A stretch of DNA of 29,967 nt from Alphaproteobacteria bacterium. Its GTDB lineage: Bacteria > Pseudomonadota > Alphaproteobacteria > Sphingomonadales > Sphingomonadaceae. A program made the position numbers and the translations under genes. The notes beneath the pieces are model-generated. The model worked only from the letters and a program-made list of their open reading frames with translations. It made no database searches and had not been told where the DNA came from. Location: positions 1 to 29,967 of the forward strand of contig VBAE01000219.1 of NCBI GenBank assembly GCA_005882415.1, written 5' to 3'. This document shows, piece after piece, positions 14,504-21,188 of the stretch (positions are counted from its first letter, which is position 1; each line of letters opens with the position of its first letter).

Positions 14504-15310
14504 ATGATCGACCAGGTCCAGACGGCGTCCGACCACCGCGCGCTTCGGCTGTCCGAGGAGCGGCCGGCGGCGACGATGAACGGCTATGCGATGCTCCTCG
14601 TCCTGCTAGCCGCGGCCGCGACGACGCTGGGCGGCTTCGGCCTGGTCACCCAGCAGCAGATCGTGATCGGGGTGGGCCTGTTCCTGCTCGGCGCCGTGGT
14701 CACGATCTTCGTCACCATCGGCTTTTACCTGCTCCAGCCCAACCAGGCCGCGGCCCTGCTCCTGTTCGGCGCCTATCGCGGCACCGACCGGTCGACCGGC
14801 CTTCGCGGGCGCATGCCCTGGCTGACCCGCCACAAAATCTCGACCCGGGTCCACAACGTCACCTCGAATCGCTTCCTCTTCGTCCAGATCGAAAGCGCGG
14901 TGCGGGCGATCGGCGCGCGCTACCCCTATGACGATATCGAGCATCAGGAGACGACCCTTCGCGGCCATGCCGACGTGGTCAGCCACGAACTCGCCACCGA
15001 GCTTCAGGAGCGGGTCGCAGTCGCCGGGATCACCATCGACGAATGCCGCCTCACCCACCTCGCTTATGCGGCCGAGATCGCCCAGTCGATGCTCCGCCGC
15101 CAGCAGGCCGAGGCGGTGATCGCCGCGCGGCAGAAGATCGTCATCGGCGCCGTCTCGATGGTCGAGAATGCGCTCCAGCTCCTTTCGGAGAAGAACGTCG
15201 TCGAACTGGACGACGAGCGGCGGGCGGCGATGGTGTCGAACCTGATGGTGGTGCTCTGCTCGGAGCGCGACACCCAGCCGGTCGTCAATACGGGCACGCT
15301 CTACCAATAG
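14504..15310 (+). CDS. SPFH/Band-7-like membrane protein with an apparent internal deletion
   Basis: The 268-residue product has two N-terminal helices (about 28-48 and 54-82, ending FYLLQPNQAAALLLFGAYRG). It ends with parts typical of one bacterial SPFH (stomatin/prohibitin) subfamily: ITIDECRLTHLAYAAEIAQ, MLRRQQAEAVIAARQKIV and MVVLCSERDTQPVVNTGTLY. Between HKISTRVHNVTSNR and FLFVQIESAVRAIGARYPYD about 40-45 residues of the usual SPFH core strands seem to be missing, with the frame kept. The ATG at 14504 is better spaced from GGGAGGG than the one at 14501. A small ribbon-helix-helix gene follows after 9 bases. Such proteins form membrane microdomain scaffolds; the role here is unknown. Confidence 0.82.
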   Translation: MIDQVQTASDHRALRLSEERPAATMNGYAMLLVLLAAAATTLGGFGLVTQQQIVIGVGLFLLGAVVTIFVTIGFYLLQPNQAAALLLFGAYRGTDRSTGLRGRMPWLTRHKISTRVHNVTSNRFLFVQIESAVRAIGARYPYDDIEHQETTLRGHADVVSHELATELQERVAVAGITIDECRLTHLAYAAEIAQSMLRRQQAEAVIAARQKIVIGAVSMVENALQLLSEKNVVELDDERRAAMVSNLMVVLCSERDTQPVVNTGTLYQ

Positions 15311-15319
15311 GAAGCGCGC

Positions 15320-15526
15320 GTGCCGTCCCCGCCCCGCCCGAAAAAGGCTTTCCCGCTCCGAATCGAGCCATCGCTCTGGGACGCGCTCGAGCGGGCGGCG
15401 GCGGCCGATTTCCGGAGCGTCAATGCCGAGGTCGAATGCCTGCTGCGCGAGGCGCTTCAGCGGCGCGGCATCAAGGTCGCTCCCCCGGAGCAGCGGAAAC
15501 GGGGCCGCCCGCCGCGCGAAGAATAG
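15320..15526 (+). CDS. Small ribbon-helix-helix (Arc-like) protein
   Basis: The 68-residue basic protein carries KAFPLRIEPSLWDALERAAA followed by SVNAEVECLLREALQRRG, the strand-helix-helix pattern of Arc/HicB-like DNA-binding proteins, and a basic tail (KRGRPP). It starts with GTG, with AGGAAG nearby. It lies 9 bases after the SPFH-like gene, so it is almost surely co-transcribed. No toxin gene is next to it, so I do not call it an antitoxin. It may regulate the unit's own promoter, or another target. Confidence 0.8.
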   Translation: MPSPPRPKKAFPLRIEPSLWDALERAAAADFRSVNAEVECLLREALQRRGIKVAPPEQRKRGRPPREE

Positions 15527-15603
15527 CCCCTGCACCGCCGCTGCACGGCATGGAGACGGCGCACTGCCTTTCTTTAGAGCGCTTTGCCGCTTATATGGCC
15601 GCC

Positions 15604-16719
15604 ATGTCCGTACGACCCTGGCGCGACATCGCGCGCCGTCCTTCCCGCCAGATCATGGTCGGCAATGTGCCGGTTGGCGGCGACGCGCCCGTCACCGTCC
15701 AGACGATGACCAACACTTCGACCGCCGACATCAAGGCGACGATCGACCAGATACGCCGCTGCGAGGAGGCTGGCGCCGACATCGTCCGCGTCTCCTGCCC
15801 CGACGAGGCCTCGACCGCGGCTCTGCGCCAGATCGTCCGCGCCTCCCGCGTGCCGATCGTCGCCGACATCCACTTCCACTATAAGCGCGCCCTCGAAGCC
15901 GCCGACGCCGGCGCCGCCTGCCTCCGCATCAACCCCGGCAATATCGGCTCGGCCGACCGAGTCCGCGAAGTCGTCAACGCCGCCAAGGCGAACGGCTGCG
16001 CGATCCGCATCGGCGTCAACGCCGGAAGCCTCGAGCGCGACCTGCTCGAGAAGTACGGCGAGCCCTGCCCGGAAGCGCTGGTCGAGAGCGCGCTGGACCA
16101 TATCCGCCTGCTCGAGGATCACGATTTCCGCGAATATAAGGTCGCGGTGAAGGCCTCCGACGTGTTCCTCGCCGTCGCCGCCTACCAGCAGCTCGCCGAA
16201 GCCGTCGATTGCCCGCTCCACCTGGGTATCACTGAGGCCGGGGGCCTTCGCGGCGGCACCGTCAAGAGCGCGATCGGCATCGGCGCCCTGCTCTGGTTCG
16301 GGATCGGCGACACCATCCGCGTCTCCCTCTCCGCCGAACCGGAGGAGGAAGTCCGCGCCGGCTTCGAAATCCTGAAAAGCCTGGGAATCCGCAACCGCGG
16401 AGTCCGCGTCGTCTCCTGCCCCTCATGCGCACGACAAGGCTTCGATGTCATCCGCACCGTACAGTCCCTGGAGGAACGCCTCGCCCATATCCGCACGCCG
16501 ATGTCGCTGTCGGTGCTCGGCTGCGTGGTGAACGGCCCCGGCGAGGCGCGCGAGACCGACATCGGAATCACCGGCGGCGGCAACGGCAAGCATATGGTCT
16601 ACCTATCCGGCGTGACCGACCACCACGTCCAGGACGCCGACATGGTCGACCACATCGTCCGCCTCGTCGAAGCCAAGGCCGCCGAAATCGAAGCCGCCAC
16701 CGAACGCGCGGCTGCCTGA
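15604..16719 (+). CDS. ispG: 4-hydroxy-3-methylbut-2-en-1-yl diphosphate synthase IspG (GcpE)
   Basis: IspG carries out the penultimate step of the MEP isoprenoid pathway, turning MEcPP into HMBPP with a 4Fe-4S cluster. The 371-residue product begins MSVRPWRDIARRPSRQIMVG and has VGGDAPVTVQTMTNTST and VADIHFHYKRAL in the barrel. The cluster ligands are visible as Cys272 and Cys275 (SCPSCARQGFD) and Cys307 (GCVVNGPGEAR), with the catalytic Glu314. The start at 15604 suits the family; ATG 15595 is an in-frame alternative. No ribosome binding site precedes either, and TTATAT lies 8 bases before 15604, so a leaderless message is possible. Confidence 0.96.
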   Translation: MSVRPWRDIARRPSRQIMVGNVPVGGDAPVTVQTMTNTSTADIKATIDQIRRCEEAGADIVRVSCPDEASTAALRQIVRASRVPIVADIHFHYKRALEAADAGAACLRINPGNIGSADRVREVVNAAKANGCAIRIGVNAGSLERDLLEKYGEPCPEALVESALDHIRLLEDHDFREYKVAVKASDVFLAVAAYQQLAEAVDCPLHLGITEAGGLRGGTVKSAIGIGALLWFGIGDTIRVSLSAEPEEEVRAGFEILKSLGIRNRGVRVVSCPSCARQGFDVIRTVQSLEERLAHIRTPMSLSVLGCVVNGPGEARETDIGITGGGNGKHMVYLSGVTDHHVQDADMVDHIVRLVEAKAAEIEAATERAAA

Positions 16720-16732
16720 GAGGGCGACAGGC

Positions 16733-16828
16733 CGTCATGGCGGACTTGATCCGCCATCCATGAACACGGTTCGTGTCCAGTTCCCGCAGACCTGTGTTCA
16801 TGGATCCCGGGTCGAGCCCGGGATGACG
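16733..16828. repeat. Palindromic repeat family B, copy 1
   Basis: The element has a 5' hairpin ATGGCGGA-CTTGA-TCCGCCAT, a central pair CATGAACAC / GTGTTCATG, and a 3' hairpin ATCCCGGG-TCGAG-CCCGGGAT, closed by CGTCAT and ATGACG. It follows ispG. It is the same element, in the same direction, as that at 17407-17505. Confidence 0.9.
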
Positions 16829-16937
16829 AGCGAGGCCGTTGGGCCGTGCTAGCCCCCCACTCCCGCCGGCGCTAACGAACGCGCGGCAGCTTGAGGCCTT
16901 AACCTCCTCGTAGCCCTCTCCGCTTTATTATGGGGGC

Positions 16938-17396
16938 GTGGGCAAGGCACTCTTCCTCGTAATCCTGATCGGCGCGGGCATCGGCTTCGCCATGCCCGGC
17001 AGCCGCTCCGCGCCCGCGCGCGCCGCCGTCGAAGCGAAGGAGACGGTGCTCGAAGCGAGCGGCAACGGCCATTTCTACACTCATGCGCAAGTGAACGGCG
17101 AGCTGGTCCGCTTCCTCGTCGACACCGGCGCCACCGACGTCGCCCTCACCACCGCGGACGCCGAACGCCTCGGCATCCCCTTCTCGCCGGACCAGTTCGA
17201 AGTCGTCGCCCGCGGCGCGTCAGGCGACGTGCGCGGCCAGCGCATCACCATCGACAAGATCTCGGTCGACGGGAAGGAAGTCACCGGCATCCACGGCTTC
17301 GTCGCCGAGGGCCTCGACATCTCCCTCCTCGGCCAGACCTATTTGTCGCAAATCAGCGGCGTCGAGATGAGCCGCGGAACCATGATCCTGCGGTAG
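16938..17396 (+). CDS. Membrane-anchored retropepsin-like aspartic protease (TIGR02281-like)
   Basis: The 152-residue product has one N-terminal hydrophobic helix (GKALFLVILIGAGIGFAM), an Ala-rich linker, and a single retroviral-type protease domain. The domain carries the catalytic FLVDTGATDVAL (Asp62), then MLGI-like ISLLGQTYLSQISGVEM near the end. Bacterial members of the TIGR02281 clan AA group act as dimers at the membrane; their substrates are mostly unknown. The start is GTG at 16938; an ATG at 16930 is out of frame. The gene is flanked on both sides by same-direction copies of repeat family B and appears to be transcribed alone. Confidence 0.9.
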   Translation: MGKALFLVILIGAGIGFAMPGSRSAPARAAVEAKETVLEASGNGHFYTHAQVNGELVRFLVDTGATDVALTTADAERLGIPFSPDQFEVVARGASGDVRGQRITIDKISVDGKEVTGIHGFVAEGLDISLLGQTYLSQISGVEMSRGTMILR

Positions 17397-17406
17397 GACC
17401 GCAGGC

Positions 17407-17505
17407 CCGTCATGCCGGACTTGATCCGGCATCCATGAACACGGATCGATGCAAGTTCTCGCTGACCTGTGTTCATAGATTCCGGGTCAAGCCCGGAATG
17501 ACGGG
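17407..17505. repeat. Palindromic repeat family B, copy 2
   Basis: It contains a 5' hairpin ATGCCGGA-CTTGA-TCCGGCAT, central CATGAACAC / GTGTTCAT, and a 3' hairpin ATTCCGGG-TCAAG-CCCGGAAT, between CCCGTCAT and ATGACGGG. The stems differ from copy 1 by paired changes that keep the pairing. The loops CTTGA and TCAAG are complementary to each other. Confidence 0.92.
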
Positions 17506-17554
17506 GGCAGTCCTGCGCTAGTCGCCTCCCTTTCCCCCCGCTAGAGGCCGGGCC

Positions 17555-18448
17555 ATGCAGACGCGCGCCACCTCCACAGCCCTTGCCTTCGCCGTCGCGG
17601 CGCTGGGGATTGCGCTCTTTTCCGGCATGGACGCGGTGATGAAGGGGCTGTCGCTCGCGATCGGCGCCTATAACGCGCTGCTCTGGCGGACATGGGCTAG
17701 TACGATGCTGAGCGGCACCCTCTTCCTCGCCCACCGAAGCCGCTGGCCGGGGAGGAAGGCGGCCCGCCTCCACCTCATCCGCGGCACCCTCTCCGTGTTT
17801 ATGGCGATCACCTTCTTCTGGGGCCTGGCGCGGGTTCCGCTGGCGCAAGGCGTAGCGCTGGCCTTCGTGGCGCCGCTGATTGCGCTCTATCTCGCGGCGC
17901 TTATCCTCAAGGAAAAGATCGAGCGGCGCGCGATTCTCGCCTCCTTGCTCGGCTTCGCGGGCGTGATCGTGATCCTGTCGAGCCAGGCGCAGGCGAAGAT
18001 GGGCCCCGAGGCGATGCAGGGCGCGATCTCGATTCTCGTCTCGGCAGTGCTCTATGCCTACAACATCATCCTGATGAGGCAGCAGGCGCAGGAGGCAGGG
18101 CCGGTCGAGATCGCCTTCTTCATGAACCTTCTGATGGCATTGGGCTTCACCGTCGCCGCACCCTTCCTGGCGGTGGTCCCGGACCCGGTGCACCTCCCCG
18201 CCATCTTCGGCGCCGCTCTGCTCGCCTTCCTGTCGCTGATGCTCTTGAGCTGGGCCTATGCCCGCGCCGAGGCCCAGCATCTCGCGCCCGTAGAGTACAC
18301 CGCCTTCATCTGGGCGACCCTGTTCGGCCTCCTCGTCTTCGCCGAGCCGATCCGCCCGCTGACCGTGCTCGGCGCCGCGATGATCGTCTTCGCCTGCCTG
18401 ATCGCCGCCCGCCGCGGCCAAATCCCGGACGTCGAGGCGGCGCCCTAA
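17555..18448 (+). CDS. EamA-family (DMT) transporter
   Basis: The 297-residue protein has about ten membrane helices arranged as two EamA halves. Examples include ALAFAVAALGIALFSGMDAV, AQGVALAFVAPLIALYLAAL, ASLLGFAGVIVILSS and, in the second half, VEYTAFIWATLFGLLVF and TVLGAAMIVFACLIAAR. Proteins of the drug/metabolite transporter superfamily move small metabolites, often outward; the substrate cannot be read from sequence. The start ATG has no strong ribosome binding site. The stop overlaps the stop of the convergent DUF1345 gene by four bases. Confidence 0.9.
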   Translation: MQTRATSTALAFAVAALGIALFSGMDAVMKGLSLAIGAYNALLWRTWASTMLSGTLFLAHRSRWPGRKAARLHLIRGTLSVFMAITFFWGLARVPLAQGVALAFVAPLIALYLAALILKEKIERRAILASLLGFAGVIVILSSQAQAKMGPEAMQGAISILVSAVLYAYNIILMRQQAQEAGPVEIAFFMNLLMALGFTVAAPFLAVVPDPVHLPAIFGAALLAFLSLMLLSWAYARAEAQHLAPVEYTAFIWATLFGLLVFAEPIRPLTVLGAAMIVFACLIAARRGQIPDVEAAP

Positions 18449-19089
18449 ATCCGGCCCAGCAGGTTGATGGTGAAGGCGAGGATTCCGAGATTGTAGAAGA
18501 AAGCGGCGAGCGCGTGGAAGGTCGTCGCGCGCCTGATCCGCCGGCTGGAGATCGTTACGTCGGAGGTCTGGAAGGTCATCCCGATCGTGAAGGCGTAATA
18601 GACGAAGTCCCAATAATCGGGCTCCTCGGTCGCCGGGAAGCCGAGGCCTCCATGGTCGCCGCCGCCCTCCGGCAGGTAGTAGAGATGGGCGTAATGGAGC
18701 GCGAAGATCGCATTCCCGACCAGCCACGCCGTCGCCAAAGTCCCGATCACCAGCAGCGGGCTCGCAGCCTTGGGCCCGGTCTCGATCTCCGCCGCGACCG
18801 TCGCCAGCACCGCCGCGGTGATGATCCCGGTCAGGCCGAGCAGAAGCACCCGGTTGGCGTCATTCTCCACCGCCTGGCGGCGAATGTCGCTCGGGGCCGA
18901 TTTGCGCAGCAGCGGCAGGCAGGAGAGGAGGAAGACGATCCCCGCGACGTCGAAGCCGAGCATCCAGGCGTGCCGCGACCCCTCGACTTGCCGGAAGCCG
19001 AGCGACGCCACCGGGAGCAGCGCGAGGAACACAAGGAACCGCACCGGCGCTACCCGCCTGCCCAGAGTCCTGAAGAGCCCCGTCGCCAT
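18445..19089 (-). CDS. DUF1345 membrane protein
   Basis: The 214-residue product has about five to six hydrophobic segments and the clear DUF1345 signature: FALHYAHLYYLPEGGG, GGLGFPATEEPDYWDFVYYA, FTIGMTFQTSDVTISSRRIR, then a final helix ending GILAFTINLLGRI. The last third resembles the two-helix pore part of small ion channels, which is how this family is sometimes viewed, but no function is proven. The start ATG at 19089 is 59 bases from the divergent SMR gene start, so the two may share a control region. It converges on the EamA gene with overlapping stop codons. Confidence 0.88.
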   Translation of the reverse strand: MATGLFRTLGRRVAPVRFLVFLALLPVASLGFRQVEGSRHAWMLGFDVAGIVFLLSCLPLLRKSAPSDIRRQAVENDANRVLLLGLTGIITAAVLATVAAEIETGPKAASPLLVIGTLATAWLVGNAIFALHYAHLYYLPEGGGDHGGLGFPATEEPDYWDFVYYAFTIGMTFQTSDVTISSRRIRRATTFHALAAFFYNLGILAFTINLLGRI

Positions 19090-19148
19090 GCACCGCAGGC
19101 TAGCGCGTTGCGCCCCCCGGCGCTAACCCAAAGGCGAGAGGGGAGTGC

Positions 19149-19466
19149 ATGGCCTGGCTGCTACTGATCGTCGGAGGCTGTTTCGAAGTGGGCTTCACCA
19201 CCTCGCTCCGCTTCGTCGAGGGCTTCCGCAACATGCCCTGGACCCTCGCCTTCCTGGTCTCGGTGACGATCAGCATGGGCCTCCTCGAATATGCCGCCCG
19301 AACCATCCCGATGGGCACCGCCTACGCCGTCTGGGGCGGCATCGGCGCGATCGGCACCGTGGCGGTCGGCATGATCTGGTTCGGCGAACCGGCGACGACG
19401 GTTCGGATGCTGCTGATCCTGGGGGTCGTGGTTTGCATCGCGGGCTTGAGGCTGACCGCTGCCTAG
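19149..19466 (+). CDS. Small multidrug resistance (SMR) family exporter, SugE/Gdx-like
   Basis: The 105-residue, four-helix protein carries the SMR hallmarks: Glu13 in the first helix (GGCFEVGF), which takes part in proton-coupled exchange, and GTAYAVWGGIGAIGT with Trp62. The GTAYAVW-GIGA pattern is closer to the SugE/Gdx (guanidinium) branch than to EmrE. However, the residues after Glu13 (VGF) differ from the VVW of Gdx proteins, so the substrate is left open. SMR proteins work as antiparallel dimers, and here there is a single gene, not a pair. GAGGGGAG provides the ribosome binding site. A family A repeat follows the stop at once. Confidence 0.9.
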   Translation: MAWLLLIVGGCFEVGFTTSLRFVEGFRNMPWTLAFLVSVTISMGLLEYAARTIPMGTAYAVWGGIGAIGTVAVGMIWFGEPATTVRMLLILGVVVCIAGLRLTAA

Positions 19467-19625
19467 TCCTCCCCGCGCGAAGCGGGGGGAGGGGGACCAC
19501 ATGAAATGTGGTGGAGGGGTAAAAGGCCCTCAGTAAGGAGGTACGCGCGAGAACCTCTCAGTCCGAGACACCTACCCCTCCACTACCCTGCGGGTGGTCC
19601 CCCTCCCCGTCTTCGACGGGGAGGA
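19467..19625. repeat. Palindromic repeat family A, copy 5 (core type 1)
   Basis: It fills the gap between the convergent SMR and amidase genes, from TCCTCCCC to GGGGAGGA, with a left hairpin built on CCCCGCGCGAAGCGGGG and right CCCCGTCTTCGACGGGG. Its core contains GAGAACCTCTCAGTCCGAG and it has the GGTGGAGGGGTAAAAGGC block also seen in copy 3. Confidence 0.9.
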
Positions 19626-19626
19626 C

Positions 19627-21174
19627 TTAGGGCTGCCTCAGATGCCCCGCCACCTCGGGGCTCTCCTCGATCGACGGATAGAATCTCGGCTCCACCCGCA
19701 TGTGCGAGGCCTGCTCATAGGCATAGCCCAGAGACAGGATCGCAGCGTCCGACCATTTAGGCCCGATGAAGCTCAGCCCCACCGGCAGCCCCTTCACATA
19801 TCCCATCGGCACGGTGAGGTGCGGATAGCCGGCCACCGCGGCGAGGTTGCCGGCGCCGCCGCCGGCGATCTGGTCGCCGTTCACTGCGTCGATCAGCCAG
19901 GCCGGCGGCATGGTCGGCCCGACCAGAGCGACGACGTCATTGTCCTTGAGCAGCTTGTCGATCCCCTCCGGCCCCGCAAGCCGGTAAGAAGTCTCCCGCG
20001 CCTTCTTGTAGGCGGGATCGTCGAGGCCCTTCGTCTTCTCGGCTTCCTCGAACGTGTCCTGGTCGAACAGGTACATTTCTTCCGAAGCATGCGCCTTGTT
20101 GAAGGCGATTAGGTCGGCGAGCGTCCGCGTGCGGACCGAGGCCGGAGTGGAGGCTAGATAGGCGTTCATGTCCGCCTTGAGCTCTGTGAGGAGCACCGGG
20201 AACTCGTTCTGGCCGATCTCGCCGCGGTTCTTCATCTCCTTGATCTCGACCAGGGTGGCACCCTGAGCCCGAAGCGTCTGCAGCGCCGCCTCGAACACCT
20301 CGTCGGTTCCGAAGCCGCTGGCGAAGCGCATCACGCCGATTCGCTTACCGCGGAGCGAATCGGCGGAGAGTCCCGCCGCGAAATCGGCCCGGTGCGCGTC
20401 GGCTTCCGCGGTGGCGGGGTCGGCGGGATCGGAGCCGGCGATCGCGCTCAGCACCAGGGCCGCCTCGCGCACGCTCCGCGCCATCGGCCCGGCCGTATCC
20501 TGGCTGTGGCTGATAGGAACGATGAAGGTGCGGCTGACCAGGCCGACGGTCGGCTTGAACCCGACCACGCCGTTGATCGCCGCCGGGCAGGTGATCGACC
20601 CGTCCGTCTCCGTCCCGATCGCCGCCGGCACCATCCCCGCCGCCACCGCCACGCCGCTGCCCGTGCTCGATCCGCAGCCGTTGCGATTGAGCGCATAGGC
20701 ATTGCGCGTCTGCCCGCCGACCGCGCTCCAGCCGCTGATGGAATTGTCGTCGCGGATGTTCGCCCATTCCGACAAATTCGTCTTGCCGACGATCACCGCC
20801 CCCGCCGCCTTCAGCCGTGCGACCAGCGGCGCGTCGCGGTTGGTGACGTTGCTTGCCAGCGCCAGGCTCCCGGCCGTGGTCGGAAGCGGCCCGGCGAGCT
20901 CGATATTGTCCTTGATCAGGATCGGCATGCCGTAGAGCGGCCCCCGCGCCGCCGAGCGGTCTAGCGCCCGCGCCTCGGCGAGCGCTTCTGGGTTGGTCGC
21001 GATCACCGCGTTCACCCGCGGCTCCACCGCCGCGATCCGCCCGAGCGAGGCCCGGACATTCGCTTCCGCGCTGGCCGTGGAGGCGAAGGCGGGCGGCGGC
21101 GCGAGCTGCTGGGCCGTCGTCGTGCAGGCGCCGAGCGCGAAGGCTGCGGCGAGGGGGAGCGGCTTCAGGCGCAT
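19627..21174 (-). CDS. Amidase-signature hydrolase, predicted lipoprotein
   Basis: The 515-residue product belongs to the amidase signature family (Ser-cisSer-Lys triad). The residues are Lys88 (MPILIKDNIE), Ser169 (NGCGSSTGSGVAVAAG) and Ser193 (GTETDGSITCPAA), with the usual 24-residue gap between the two serines. The N-terminus (LPLAAAFALGACTT) is a lipoprotein signal with Cys17, so the enzyme is probably anchored in the periplasm. The natural substrate is unknown; family members hydrolyse varied amides. The start at 21174 is supported by GAGGGGA upstream. It lies 14 bases after the M61 peptidase gene, so the two likely form one transcript. Confidence 0.93.
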   Translation of the reverse strand: MRLKPLPLAAAFALGACTTTAQQLAPPPAFASTASAEANVRASLGRIAAVEPRVNAVIATNPEALAEARALDRSAARGPLYGMPILIKDNIELAGPLPTTAGSLALASNVTNRDAPLVARLKAAGAVIVGKTNLSEWANIRDDNSISGWSAVGGQTRNAYALNRNGCGSSTGSGVAVAAGMVPAAIGTETDGSITCPAAINGVVGFKPTVGLVSRTFIVPISHSQDTAGPMARSVREAALVLSAIAGSDPADPATAEADAHRADFAAGLSADSLRGKRIGVMRFASGFGTDEVFEAALQTLRAQGATLVEIKEMKNRGEIGQNEFPVLLTELKADMNAYLASTPASVRTRTLADLIAFNKAHASEEMYLFDQDTFEEAEKTKGLDDPAYKKARETSYRLAGPEGIDKLLKDNDVVALVGPTMPPAWLIDAVNGDQIAGGGAGNLAAVAGYPHLTVPMGYVKGLPVGLSFIGPKWSDAAILSLGYAYEQASHMRVEPRFYPSIEESPEVAGHLRQP

Positions 21175-21188
21175 CGGATCGTCCCCTC

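Noticed and set aside
15320..15526. Toxin-antitoxin module based on the ribbon-helix-helix protein
   Set aside because: No toxin-like partner is adjacent. The upstream neighbour is an SPFH-like membrane protein and the downstream one is ispG.
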